The notes under the pieces were generated by a model. It had not been told where the DNA came from, did not search any database, and worked only from the letters and a program-made list of their open reading frames with translations. Shown piece by piece: positions 8,685 to 17,354 of a stretch of DNA of 64,000 nucleotides; positions within the stretch are counted from its first letter, which is position 1, and every line of letters starts with the position of its first letter. The position numbers and the translations under genes were made by a program. The DNA is from Candidatus Woesearchaeota archaeon. Its GTDB lineage: Archaea; Nanobdellota; Nanobdellia; Woesearchaeales; ARS49. The stretch covers positions 124,001 to 188,000 of the forward strand of contig JAGVZE010000007.1 in assembly GCA_018302815.1 (NCBI GenBank). Direction: 5' to 3'.

Positions 8685-9161
8685 ATGCCCGAACTACCAC
8701 CGCCACCATCAAAAGCTCCTGAACCAAGACAACCAGCGGAGCCATCGTCTGATGCAAACGAACAGCTCAACTTAGTTCGAGCGCGCCAACGAGTAGGCGA
8801 AGAAAGGTACAGTGAATTACGCAAAAAACTACTTTTGATCGAGAACAATATGCTCGCAAACCAAAAACGCTCCTTGAACGATGTCAAATCACTGCAGACA
8901 GATCTTAATGAATTGAAACGAACCATACAGGCTGCCGAAGATAAGATAATCACCATAATCAAAGAACTCAGATTGACCGCGCGACGCGAAGACATAGATG
9001 TACTGAAACGATATTTGGAGCTTTGGGACCCTGTTCGATTCGTCAGCGTCGACCAAGTCGAAAAAATAATAGACGAAAAACTCGGCGGGCACGAAGAAGA
9101 ACACCACGAGACAAAGGATACTTCACTTGTGAAAAAGCCGAACTATGACAGCCCTTCTTAA
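8685..9161 (+). CDS. Coiled-coil protein of the pilus-like locus, 158 aa
   Basis: A proline-rich N-terminus (PELPPPPSKAPEPRQP) is followed by a long heptad-rich helix (EERYSELRKKLLLIENNML... SLQTDLNELKRTIQAAEDKI) and a C-terminal segment VSVDQVEKIIDEKLGGHEEE. The element VEKIIDEKL resembles VEQIIDEKW in the second coiled-coil protein at 10949, suggesting related subunits. The architecture recalls archaellum accessory FlaC-type coiled-coil proteins, but no sequence identity to FlaC is claimed. It diverges from the ATPase gene. A CTTAAATCG element about 27 nt upstream would give a leaderless mRNA. Confidence 0.7.
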   Translation: MPELPPPPSKAPEPRQPAEPSSDANEQLNLVRARQRVGEERYSELRKKLLLIENNMLANQKRSLNDVKSLQTDLNELKRTIQAAEDKIITIIKELRLTARREDIDVLKRYLELWDPVRFVSVDQVEKIIDEKLGGHEEEHHETKDTSLVKKPNYDSPS

Positions 9162-9164
9162 CGA

Positions 9165-9890
9165 TTATTTCTTGACGCCAACACAAAGCCCCCGCTCAAG
9201 CACGTTCTCGACGAAACTAACCTCAAAACCAGCTTGGCGGACAAGATTGAGCATATCTTCTTTGACGAACAGACCGAGCTCATGGCGGTCCTTGAAGTAT
9301 CGAACCCCCTTTCCGGTCTCAGCTATAAGAAAATTGAAGTCAAGAATAGAAACATTCCCTTTTATTCGCGAGATATGAGCGCGGGCAATCTTCACATCTT
9401 GCTCAGAATGCGTGAGCATGTGCGGTTTTCCCGCGGCGAATTCTCCCTTCCAAAACCAGGGTTCTATCATCAAGACCCCGCCGAGTTTCACATGCGCTCC
9501 CAATCTATCAATAGTCTTTTTCAAATTAGCGCGCGTCTTGACATATCCAATAGAACTGAATAGACACGTCACGACATCAAACTGCCGTCCAAGATTCATC
9601 GTCATCATGTCTGCCCTCTTGAACAAAACCCCGTTGATATTCTTTCTAGCGACATTTAGAATACCCTGATTGATATCGGTTCCGACACACGTGAAGACCT
9701 GTTTTAACTGTTCAAGATGTTTACCAGTGCCACATGCGACTTCAAGCAAGTCATTCCCGCGCGACCTCTTGAGCTTCGTCGCTATCTCTATCACCTTCTG
9801 AGCTTCGGCTATGTAGTCCTTCTTCTTCCCACCAACGTACAAAAGATCATAATAGTTCGCCAACTCTCTGTACATCATCTCTTTTTTCAT
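9165..9890 (-). CDS. Class I SAM-dependent methyltransferase
   Basis: Motif I is DLLEVACGTGKHLEQL, followed by VGTDINQGIL (acidic strand 2) and FDVVTCLFSSIGYV (motif IV region). The fold matches small-molecule or protein methyltransferases of the ubiE/DUF-type group with opening YRELANYYDLLY. I choose ATG 9890 (MKKEMMYREL), giving 241 aa; on the minus strand a TATA-like GTATTTAAAG lies about 30 nt upstream, which makes the longer track start unlikely. It sits between pilus-locus genes, but no direct role there can be shown. It ends 3 nt from the convergent coiled-coil gene. Confidence 0.8.
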   Translation of the reverse strand: MKKEMMYRELANYYDLLYVGGKKKDYIAEAQKVIEIATKLKRSRGNDLLEVACGTGKHLEQLKQVFTCVGTDINQGILNVARKNINGVLFKRADMMTMNLGRQFDVVTCLFSSIGYVKTRANLKKTIDRLGAHVKLGGVLMIEPWFWKGEFAAGKPHMLTHSEQDVKIARAHISRIKGNVSILDFNFLIAETGKGVRYFKDRHELGLFVKEDMLNLVRQAGFEVSFVENVLERGLCVGVKK

Positions 9891-9964
9891 ACTGGTATCT
9901 CGATTATCCCGCTTTAAATACTTTTTTCCTGCTGGCGACAATTTTATGACGGCCCGGCTTGAGT

Positions 9965-10879
9965 TCACAGTTCTTCTGTTTCTTCAAGCCAGTTGCCCAT
10001 CATGACAAAAAATGAAGCGAATGCGGTTGTTCCCGCATAACTTTTAACGCCCACCTTGAGCATCAGATCGCCTACGGCGCAGATTTTATCTAATGACACG
10101 GGAATCTCAAAAATGTATCCGACAATGCCGCTCACAACTGCCGTGAATGCCATAAGACACATCGTAACAAGCATAGAATAGGAGATAACAAAGGGATGAA
10201 GAGGGTATTTTCGGAACAGATACTCTGCACGGGCGAGAACTTGTTTTGACAAATTCGCCGCTTCTCTTGCTGAACCTAAGCGACCAATTAATGCCTGCTC
10301 AATCTTCACCTGAGAAAGGTATGCCTGCACGTCATTGTTCTGAAGCGCTTTTACCTCCTCCTTATACACTTCCTCAAGACTATCAACAACCTCTCTGAAT
10401 GTGTCTATCTCGTCCAAAAACGCAGCGCCGATAGTATCCATGAAGTCACCGCACTCCTTTTGAGCTATCGTCCAATAATCAGGAGTCAGGGAATGGCCAC
10501 CCCCTAGTTTTGGGAACGGAAGCATCAACGGGCCTATTATGCTGCCTTCCCGTTCGATCCCCTTCTGAATGTTGTATATTACGCTAGCATCAAGCTTTGC
10601 TTTTTCAAGCTCATCTAACCATTTTATGAGGTTCTTCTTGTTCTTCTCAAAAAATGCAAAACTTTTCAAGAACTTCCAAATACCATAACGGACGGTCATC
10701 TTAGGACCAGAACGCGACTCTCCGATAAGCGCCTTCAACACCCGCACGTCATCAATTCTTTCGGACTTCAAAACAACCTTATCGATAGAGCGCTTAGCAT
10801 CGAACAACGCCTTAAGCTTCTTCGCTCGTTCAGGCATAACCTTGAGATAAGTCTTAACATAGCTTCTTGTTGTAACCAT
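9965..10879 (-). CDS. Membrane protein of the pilus-like locus, two C-terminal TM helices
   Basis: I start at 10879 (MVTTRSYVK); 10897 is possible. The first ~215 residues are soluble and helical. Two hydrophobic segments follow near the C-terminus (FVISYSMLVTMCLMAFTAVVSGIVGYIF and AGTTAFASFFVMMGNW). The linker GGGHSLTPDYW divides the soluble part. I do not recognise the family. Its position among ATPase, platform, coiled-coil and polytopic proteins suggests a structural part of the same complex. It shares a short divergent promoter region, including CTTTAAAA, with the coiled-coil gene at 10949. Confidence 0.65.
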   Translation of the reverse strand: MVTTRSYVKTYLKVMPERAKKLKALFDAKRSIDKVVLKSERIDDVRVLKALIGESRSGPKMTVRYGIWKFLKSFAFFEKNKKNLIKWLDELEKAKLDASVIYNIQKGIEREGSIIGPLMLPFPKLGGGHSLTPDYWTIAQKECGDFMDTIGAAFLDEIDTFREVVDSLEEVYKEEVKALQNNDVQAYLSQVKIEQALIGRLGSAREAANLSKQVLARAEYLFRKYPLHPFVISYSMLVTMCLMAFTAVVSGIVGYIFEIPVSLDKICAVGDLMLKVGVKSYAGTTAFASFFVMMGNWLEETEEL

Positions 10880-10948
10880 ACTTTCATTCACAAGCACAAA
10901 ACCTTTAAAAACATATGCGCTCTAGAGTAAATAAAAAGAGCTGAACCA

Positions 10949-11569
10949 ATGGCACTAGCAGACTTATTCAAGAAAAAACCAACCGCTCCTATTGGGCCAT
11001 CAGAACCACAAGGCACACTAGGAGAAGTGCCATTGTCACAAGTCATGACAATGCAACAACAAGGACTTTCTAACAGCCAAATCATACAAATGCTCCAAAG
11101 GCAAGGATACCAGCCAACACAAATCTACGACGCTTTGGCGCAATCAGAAGCCAAACAACAAATAGAGCCAATGCCTGCCGTGCCAGGCGAAAGCGCGCCA
11201 AAGAAAGAAGAACAGGCATCAGAAAAAACAGCAGACCATCCAACTTCAGAAGCCTTAGTCGAACAAATCATCGACGAAAAATGGCACGAACTCCAAAAGG
11301 AACTCGCCAAAATGAACGAGTGGAAAGAACTACTAACTTCAAGAGTCGACAAAATCGAACAGACTGTAACCGACATGAGAACAGACTTGACAGGCCTTCA
11401 TAACGCAATAGTCGCGCGAATAGGCGAGTATGACAAAACACTCATGGACGTCGGCACAGAAATAAAAGCCATGGAAAAAGTCTTCCAGAAAGTCTTGCCT
11501 GAACTCACAGGCAACATACAGGAACTTTCACGCATAACAAAGACAGTCAAAGGACCTAAAGAAAAATAA
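10949..11569 (+). CDS. Coiled-coil protein of the pilus-like locus, 206 aa
   Basis: The N-terminal region is Gln/Pro-rich with a putative small helical module (GLSNSQIIQMLQRQGYQPTQIYDAL, residues ~31-57). A linker and a long coiled coil (VEQIIDEKWHELQKELAKM to IGEYDKTLMDVGTEIKAME) follow. The helical module resembles the short repeats seen in cytoplasmic pilus regulators that bind pilus ATPases, but this is only a resemblance. There is no membrane segment. It converges with the three membrane protein genes (stop to stop 5 nt) and likely acts on the cytoplasmic side of the same complex. Confidence 0.7.
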   Translation: MALADLFKKKPTAPIGPSEPQGTLGEVPLSQVMTMQQQGLSNSQIIQMLQRQGYQPTQIYDALAQSEAKQQIEPMPAVPGESAPKKEEQASEKTADHPTSEALVEQIIDEKWHELQKELAKMNEWKELLTSRVDKIEQTVTDMRTDLTGLHNAIVARIGEYDKTLMDVGTEIKAMEKVFQKVLPELTGNIQELSRITKTVKGPKEK

Positions 11570-11574
11570 TTCTA

Positions 11575-12111
11575 TTATTGTTCAGTCATATATCTAACTG
11601 TGAAGAACGCGATAAGCATGACAAGCATCAATCCCAAAACTTTCGGATGGAAAATCGTCTGCCAAAATTCAGCAGGACCAGTACCTGAAACATTACCGGA
11701 CTTGACAGCATCCAAATCATATTCCTCGCTCACGACAAACATCAAAGAACCAACAGCAATCAGGATAAGAAGAGCGATAACGAATGTGCCACTTGCGAAC
11801 TCACCGCTTTTGATATGCGCTACAATGTCCTTTTGTTCGAAACCAAGCACCATATAAGTAAACATCACGAAAGTCATAAACATAATCAATAGAACAATCC
11901 ATGGCGCCATCAAATTGATAGTCTTCATCGCGATATCAGAAAACAAAGTCAGCATCGCAAGAATAAGCGCTATCAACGCCGCGAAAACCTGATTCTTCTC
12001 CTTAAACCACTCAATCCTCAAAAGCACGACATAAGTTAGCACTAAAACTAAAATGAACGGAAAAACACCTTCAAACTGCTTCAATACCGTGATGTCAAGA
12101 GGGGTTGCCAT
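11575..12111 (-). CDS. Polytopic membrane protein, paralogue 3 of a tandem trio
   Basis: Start set at 12111 (MATPLDITVLKQFEGVF), because the track start is antisense-like coding inside the next gene. The 178-aa product has about five hydrophobic segments, beginning FPFILVLVLTYVVLL, then VFAALIALILAMLTLF, and ending VLGLMLVMLIAFFTVRY. The opening layout (short amphipathic helix, F/G, LPF-LL-type first TM, then charged KEKNQVF) matches the two upstream genes, suggesting triplication. There is no catalytic motif. The stop of the upstream gene lies 2 nt before its ATG, so it is translationally coupled. Confidence 0.7.
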   Translation of the reverse strand: MATPLDITVLKQFEGVFPFILVLVLTYVVLLRIEWFKEKNQVFAALIALILAMLTLFSDIAMKTINLMAPWIVLLIMFMTFVMFTYMVLGFEQKDIVAHIKSGEFASGTFVIALLILIAVGSLMFVVSEEYDLDAVKSGNVSGTGPAEFWQTIFHPKVLGLMLVMLIAFFTVRYMTEQ

Positions 12112-12113
12112 GG

Positions 12114-12776
12114 TTACTTCTTTGGAGGAGGTCCTGATGGAGCCGAGCCACCGCTTGAGCCGCCCATACCAAATAGGGATTGAATGTTTTGCGCGAAATC
12201 TTGAACTTTTTGAGTCCAAGACTTACTCTTGTCTGCTTCAGTTGGTTCAGAAACCACGAAATAAATCACAAGACCCATAGTCGCCAATATAATTATCAAT
12301 GACAAAAAGTTCGGATCCGAAAACAAGCTTGCAATCCACATGGGTGCGAAAGACGGAAAAGCCGCTGAAATAATTGACATGGTCAATAGAACAAAAGCCG
12401 CTAACGCGATAATTGACATCACCGCATTTGGAAGAGATGCTCCAACAAGACCAAGCAGTATCAAAAGCATCATTATCGCAAGAAGTAAAACCACCATCTG
12501 CGGAAGAATCTGATTAAGAATCAAAATGGGATCTTGTTGGGGCTGATAGAGACGCAACACGTGCGGAATAATTACCATAAGTGATAGCGTGAATGAAAGA
12601 ATTCCTGCATGCGATTGAAATGTGGTAATTCCAGTCATTTTTTTCAATATGATGTATAGTAATGTGAAAATCAATAAGAACGGCAGTAATGCATCAACAA
12701 AACCCCAGTTGTTCAACATTTGGAAAACATTCTGCAACGTACCGCTTCCGCCGTAGTATTGGTATTGGAACAACAT
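12114..12776 (-). CDS. Polytopic membrane protein, paralogue 2 of a tandem trio
   Basis: The 220-aa product has about five membrane segments. It opens with NNWGFVDALLPFLLIFTLLYIILKK, closely parallel to the FFENLGVFDVLLPFLLTFSVMFALLER opening of the next paralogue. The N-terminus LFQYQYYGGSGTLQ is Tyr/Gly-rich, and the C-terminus is a Gly/Ser/Pro tail (GMGGSSGGSAPSGPPPKK) exposed after a short amphipathic helix. I know no function for this family. Cotranscription with the other two and with neighbouring secretion genes suggests a membrane ring or channel component, which is inference. Confidence 0.7.
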   Translation of the reverse strand: MLFQYQYYGGSGTLQNVFQMLNNWGFVDALLPFLLIFTLLYIILKKMTGITTFQSHAGILSFTLSLMVIIPHVLRLYQPQQDPILILNQILPQMVVLLLAIMMLLILLGLVGASLPNAVMSIIALAAFVLLTMSIISAAFPSFAPMWIASLFSDPNFLSLIIILATMGLVIYFVVSEPTEADKSKSWTQKVQDFAQNIQSLFGMGGSSGGSAPSGPPPKK

Positions 12777-12793
12777 TGTTTATGCCTCCTTTT

Positions 12794-13375
12794 TTACTTG
12801 GACTTATCTGCCGGTTTCTCGAATGGATTGTATCCAGTCACGAATAATACCGTAGCAAGCACGAATATTATTAAAACTATCGCTGCAACACTCGTATCAG
12901 TGTAAAATCCTGAAAGCCAGTTCCAGAACACTTCAAGCCAAGTCGCGCCCGAATCTGTTTTTAAAGCATCAAGGAAAATGAACAAAAGACAAATGGCGAC
13001 GAACGCCATAAAACCAGTTCTCCAGCCACCTTCCTTGAGGAACACTCCCTTCGCAGTTTCATCTGCGCTGAAGAACGAACCTACTAACATCAGGAAGAAC
13101 ACGATAATCAGGAGAAGCACGACAATCTCACTGCTGACCTTTGTCACAATCTCAACAAGCTTCGAACTTGCGACGACAAGGAATGAAACGACGAACGCGA
13201 CCATAGCGTTCAAATTCTTGCGAGTGTATTTGCCCTCTTTATCCTCAGTACCAAACACGCGGGTTCGCTCAAGAAGAGCAAACATCACGCTGAACGTGAG
13301 CAGGAACGGCAAAAGTACATCAAAAACTCCCAGATTTTCAAAAAAATCCACTACGTTACCAAGTACAGTTGCCAT
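12794..13375 (-). CDS. Polytopic membrane protein, paralogue 1 of a tandem trio
   Basis: The 193-aa product has about five to six hydrophobic helices: VLLPFLLTFSVMFALLE, MVAFVVSFLVVASSKLVEIV, IVVLLLIIVFFLMLVGSF, GFMAFVAICLLFIFLDAL and AAIVLIIFVLATVLFV. The charged loop RTRVFGTEDKEGKYTRKNLNAMVAF after TM1 corresponds to K-rich loops in the paralogues. It is first in the three-gene minus-strand operon, with a TATA-like CTTTATATAAC upstream shared with the divergent translin gene. The family is not recognised; a structural role in the adjacent pilus-like machine is inferred from context. Confidence 0.7.
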   Translation of the reverse strand: MATVLGNVVDFFENLGVFDVLLPFLLTFSVMFALLERTRVFGTEDKEGKYTRKNLNAMVAFVVSFLVVASSKLVEIVTKVSSEIVVLLLIIVFFLMLVGSFFSADETAKGVFLKEGGWRTGFMAFVAICLLFIFLDALKTDSGATWLEVFWNWLSGFYTDTSVAAIVLIIFVLATVLFVTGYNPFEKPADKSK

Positions 13376-13463
13376 CGTTCCTCTTTTGTCTTAGTTTGAG
13401 GTTTGTAGTTATATAAAGGTTTCCACCCAAGAATTTATAAATAGCTATTCGGATAGTTATGAT

Positions 13464-14039
13464 ATGCTCAATAAGAAAGCCTTCCAAGAAATGCGAAAGC
13501 ATATGGACACGTACGAAAAGCTTCGCGAAGAACTTATTGGTATTAGTAGAGGAGTAACTAAAACCAGCAAACACGCAATCTATGCCGCACACCGCGATGA
13601 CCTTGACGGCGCGAAGAAATTACTCGATGAAGCAAAGGCAAACGTCATCAAGATTAATATCTTGATCACTAAAGATGTAAACTTGGCGCTTGTTGGCGCA
13701 TACTCAGAAGCACTAGAAGAATACGCCGAAGCCTCTATCTATATACACTTTCTCAAGCACAAAGACATTCCAACACCAAAGCAGCTAGAGATAGAGGCAG
13801 AAGTATATTTGGGCGCACTTTCTGATACCGTGGGAGAATTAGTGCGAAGAGCCATAAATTCAAGCATCAAGGGAGATTTCAAGGCATCATTAGACATAAA
13901 AGACGCAGTCGCAGAAATTTATGCGGAAATGATGCTCTTTGACTGGCGAAACACACCAGTACGCAAAAAGTTCGACGCCATCAAGTACGGACTAGAAAAA
14001 CTTGAGGACTTGGCGCTCAAGATTAAGTTCAAGCAATGA
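13464..14039 (+). CDS. Translin/TRAX-family nucleic-acid-binding protein
   Basis: The 191-aa all-helical product matches the archaeal translin family in length and in its C-terminal signature FDWRNTPVRKKFDAIKYGLEKLEDLAL, together with YIYAEMMLF-like and NKHAIYAAHR elements. Translins form octameric barrels that bind single-stranded RNA and DNA. Eukaryotic TRAX supplies RNase activity in C3PO, and archaeal homologues have been reported to act on RNA. A TATA box GAATTTATAAATAGC lies about 30 nt upstream. The gene is stand-alone. Confidence 0.8.
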   Translation: MLNKKAFQEMRKHMDTYEKLREELIGISRGVTKTSKHAIYAAHRDDLDGAKKLLDEAKANVIKINILITKDVNLALVGAYSEALEEYAEASIYIHFLKHKDIPTPKQLEIEAEVYLGALSDTVGELVRRAINSSIKGDFKASLDIKDAVAEIYAEMMLFDWRNTPVRKKFDAIKYGLEKLEDLALKIKFKQ

Positions 14040-14105
14040 TTCTGTAGTCACTTTATAGTGGTTTATATAGTAAACTTTAAATACTCATCATATGAGCCTT
14101 TTTGT

Positions 14106-14693
14106 ATGCCAACTGAACTTACTGTACATGACAGATTTCCTGATCACAAAACAAATAGATTGGTACTGCAAAGAGCCACGCAGCATTTGACTGAGCTCCT
14201 AGTGGGATTCTATGATATGAATCGCAGAACAACAGGACTGTACATTGGAGATATTGAACCGCGCGCAGAGTTATGGACGTCTCAACACATTTGGGAAGAA
14301 CCATTGTCTTCGCCAAGAAACACGCGCAGGCAAGACGCTCGAGGAAATAACCTGGTTACATCGTACCATATCCCTGATGAAGTTATTGATGATTTATGGA
14401 GAGCGTTTTATAATGATCGTCTTGACAACGTTCGGCAAAACGCAGAATTAATCGGGTATAGTGTGCACACGAGCATAGGCAATCGCTTCCAATTATCGTC
14501 AGATGTTTTTAATGTGAGTTTATTACTGGCCATAATTGCAGGACAGCCAGCACCGCTGCAAGAACACAAACTGCTTATAACATCGTACCAGTTAAACGCG
14601 CCTGTTGAATTTTTCAATGCTTGGGCGGAGCACCGCGATAGACTTATCGCTCAAGCACGAACGCTTTATGTTTCTGACAATCGCAATTGCTGA
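14106..14693 (+). CDS. Hypothetical protein, 195 aa
   Basis: I choose ATG 14106 (MPTELTVHD), because ACTTTAAATAC at 14082-14092 sits about 24 nt upstream and would give a leaderless start. The product is soluble with mixed composition (VLQRATQHLTELLVGFYDMNRR, VIDDLWRAFYNDRLDNVRQNAELIGY) and ends in a terminal Cys (SDNRNC). The family is not recognised, and there is no signal or membrane segment. It lies just upstream of aspS, which has its own TATA box, so it is probably a separate transcript. Confidence 0.65.
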   Translation: MPTELTVHDRFPDHKTNRLVLQRATQHLTELLVGFYDMNRRTTGLYIGDIEPRAELWTSQHIWEEPLSSPRNTRRQDARGNNLVTSYHIPDEVIDDLWRAFYNDRLDNVRQNAELIGYSVHTSIGNRFQLSSDVFNVSLLLAIIAGQPAPLQEHKLLITSYQLNAPVEFFNAWAEHRDRLIAQARTLYVSDNRNC

Positions 14694-14738
14694 TTCGCAG
14701 GCATAATTTTATAAACAACCCGACTTCTTCACGCGACT

Positions 14739-16508
14739 ATGAAACGAACGCACACCTGCGGAGAACTCACGAAGAAAGAACTTCAGAAAGAGGCAACTCT
14801 ATGCGGGTGGGTGCATACAAGACGAGACCACGGCGGGCTCGTATTCATAGATTTAAGAGACAGATACGGCGTGACCCAAGTCGTGTTCGACCCCAGCCAC
14901 AACAAAGAAGTCCACAAGAACGCAGAACACCTCGGACGCGAATTCGTTTTGCAAGTAAAAGGACACGTGCGAATGAGACCTGCCGGAATGGCAAACAGCA
15001 AGCTCATAACAGGTGAAATAGAACTTCTCGCAGACTCACTAGAAATACTAAACAGAGCGGAAACACCGCCATTCGAAATAGACGATAGAAACGTCGCGGC
15101 AGAAGAATTACGATTGAAATACCGCTATCTCGATTTAAGACGACCAACAATGCAGTCACACCTTTTATTGCGCCACAAGGCAATGCAGGCAGTGCGCGAA
15201 TTCATGTCAAGCCAAAGCTTCATGGAAATAGAAACACCAATGCTAGTCAAAACAACGCCTGGTGGAGCAAGAGTATTCAAAGCTCCAAGCAGAACACACC
15301 CAGGAACATTCTTCTCCTTGCCAGAGAGCCCGCAAATTTACAAGCAACTCCTAATGGTATCAGGGTGCGATAGATACTTCCAAATGGCAAGGTGCATGCG
15401 CGATGAAGACCTTCGAGCAGACAGGCAATGCGAATTCACCCAAATCGACTTAGAGATGAGCTTCGTCGACATGGACGATGTGCTCGCGATAGGCGAAGGA
15501 ATAATCAAGCACGTATTCAAAAAAGTCCTTAGCGTAGACATACCAACACCATTCCAAAAAATGACATTCCACGACGCAATGACAAAATACGGCTCGGACA
15601 AGCCAGACTTGCGATTCGGACTAGAGTTAGTGGAAGTAACCGACATAGTCAAACACTCTGATTTTGGAGTGTTCAAATCAGTTGTTGACAAAAAAGGACG
15701 CGTATTTTGTTTGAAAGCACCAGGATGCGGCAACTTTAGCAGAGGCGAAATAGAAGAAATGATAGACATCGCCAAACTACACAAACTACCCGGCCTTGCC
15801 TGGATGAAAGCAGAAAACGGCAAATTAGAAAGCAACATCGCCAAATACTTCTCCGAAGCATTACAAAAACAACTGATAACTGCGATTGACGCCAAAGACG
15901 GAGACTTATTGCTATTTTCCGCAGACCAATACGAAAAAGCAGCCAACGCGCTTGGACAAGTAAGACTGCACCTTGGCAGAAAACTCAATCTCATAAAAGA
16001 CGGGCAATGGAAATTCCTATGGGTAGTCGATTTTCCAATGTACGAATGGAACGACGAAGCAAACCAATGGGCAGCACGCCACCACATATTCACAAGACCG
16101 CACGATGACGACTGGGACAAACTCGAAACAAACCCCGCAGCAGTACGCGGAAAACTGTACGACATAGTATTGAACGGAGTCGAACTAAGCTCAGGAAGCA
16201 TCCGAATCCACAGCAAAGACATGCAAGAACGAGTGCTCAAAGTCATCGGCCTTACTTACGAAGAAGCCACCAAACGATTCGACTTCTTGCTTGAAGCCTT
16301 CAAATACGGAGCGCCACCACACGGCGGAATGGCAATCGGGTTTGACAGGCTGGTTGCTTTGATGGGCGGACAAAACGACATCCGCGAATTCATCGCATTC
16401 CCACGAAACAAATCAACAGACAACCCCCTCGACGGCAGCCCACAACCCTGGACGCCTGAATTCCTGAAAGATTACAGTTTGAAGCTAGAGATCGTGCAGA
16501 AGAAATAA
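14739..16508 (+). CDS. aspS: Aspartyl-tRNA synthetase, bacterial type (with GAD insertion)
   Basis: The 589-aa class II synthetase has an N-terminal OB anticodon-binding domain (CGWVHTRRDHGGLVFIDLRDR), the motif 2 region ARCMRDEDLRADRQCEFTQ and motif 3 GMAIGFDRLVALMGG. Between the catalytic halves, roughly residues 280-420, it carries the GAD insertion domain that marks bacterial AspRS. Archaeal AspRS is about 430 aa and lacks it, so this gene was most likely acquired from bacteria. GatCAB is encoded 3 kb downstream, so this enzyme may charge tRNA-Asn with Asp as well. TATA box TTTTATAAAC about 30 nt upstream. Confidence 0.92.
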   Translation: MKRTHTCGELTKKELQKEATLCGWVHTRRDHGGLVFIDLRDRYGVTQVVFDPSHNKEVHKNAEHLGREFVLQVKGHVRMRPAGMANSKLITGEIELLADSLEILNRAETPPFEIDDRNVAAEELRLKYRYLDLRRPTMQSHLLLRHKAMQAVREFMSSQSFMEIETPMLVKTTPGGARVFKAPSRTHPGTFFSLPESPQIYKQLLMVSGCDRYFQMARCMRDEDLRADRQCEFTQIDLEMSFVDMDDVLAIGEGIIKHVFKKVLSVDIPTPFQKMTFHDAMTKYGSDKPDLRFGLELVEVTDIVKHSDFGVFKSVVDKKGRVFCLKAPGCGNFSRGEIEEMIDIAKLHKLPGLAWMKAENGKLESNIAKYFSEALQKQLITAIDAKDGDLLLFSADQYEKAANALGQVRLHLGRKLNLIKDGQWKFLWVVDFPMYEWNDEANQWAARHHIFTRPHDDDWDKLETNPAAVRGKLYDIVLNGVELSSGSIRIHSKDMQERVLKVIGLTYEEATKRFDFLLEAFKYGAPPHGGMAIGFDRLVALMGGQNDIREFIAFPRNKSTDNPLDGSPQPWTPEFLKDYSLKLEIVQKK

Positions 16509-16509
16509 A

Positions 16510-17238
16510 TCACTTCAATTGCTTCGCATTCTTCCACATAAAGTCAAAATAACTTTTCATCGTCCTGCTCACATTCTCGTTTTCGATAAGAATCGCTTCA
16601 GGCTTTTCATCCCAGATAAGAATGGCAACCTTTCCAGCATAAATGTTGATGGTCGCAGGCGAAACAACATCGGAAGGAACCTGACGATACTGCGTATATC
16701 TGGCCCTGCTTGTTTTAGTGCGACCTTCGCGAATAAGCATCTTAGTCTTCATACCCTTCTTTTCCTTCAATGACCTAAACAACGGAGCGTAATGAGGCAT
16801 CCTGTCGCGGAACTGGCCTTCACTTCCCATAACCAAATATTCATCGTCTTTGCCCACAGAATCAAGAATGTCCTGGAAAATCGTCTTAAGACCGCGATAG
16901 CCCTGAAACAAAGTCAAATTCTTTTTCTCCTTCGAAACAGCGTATTGAGCCCTAAGCGACGGAATAAGCGCCGACGCCAGCTCCTCTTTCTCCTTGAAAT
17001 AATCAATAATCTTCTTCGGGTCAGCAGGAACGTACGTCGTGCGCTTGTTCTCGAATACGGTTGAGACAATGCCGCGCTCAATTAGAAGCTTAAGCGCATT
17101 ATACGTGCTGCTCCTATCAAGCTGAGCCTCCTTTGCAATCCTTCCTGCAAGTGAAGCTCCAATACGAAGCAAAGTGAGATAGACCTTACTCTCATTCACG
17201 CTGAAATTAAGCCTCTCAAGACCCGCTATAAGTTCCAT
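16510..17238 (-). CDS. TrmB-family transcriptional regulator
   Basis: An N-terminal winged helix (LERLNFSVNESKVYLTLLRIG, then AKEAQLDRSSTYNALKLLIERG as recognition helix) is followed by a TrmB-type regulatory region with DEYLVMGSEGQFRDRM, typical of the PLD-like middle domain, and ends in FDFMWKNAKQLK. Start chosen at MELIAGLERL (17238). TrmB proteins usually repress or activate sugar uptake genes, but no sugar transporter is nearby. It diverges from the PHPT-like operon and converges with aspS. It could act on the operon across the shared 117-bp intergenic region. Confidence 0.85.
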   Translation of the reverse strand: MELIAGLERLNFSVNESKVYLTLLRIGASLAGRIAKEAQLDRSSTYNALKLLIERGIVSTVFENKRTTYVPADPKKIIDYFKEKEELASALIPSLRAQYAVSKEKKNLTLFQGYRGLKTIFQDILDSVGKDDEYLVMGSEGQFRDRMPHYAPLFRSLKEKKGMKTKMLIREGRTKTSRARYTQYRQVPSDVVSPATINIYAGKVAILIWDEKPEAILIENENVSRTMKSYFDFMWKNAKQLK

Positions 17239-17354
17239 ACGCACTAAAATCACCTTATTCTTTTTAAGCCTTACTGTTGTAGAATATTCTTCAACAAATA
17301 TTTATGAGGCCCCTCTCTGCGCCTTAAGAAGGTCGCAAGGCCGGAGTGAAAACA

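Noticed and set aside
15338-16246. 302-aa minus-strand ORF
   Set aside because: Antisense to aspS, Ser-rich shadow frame with no start context.
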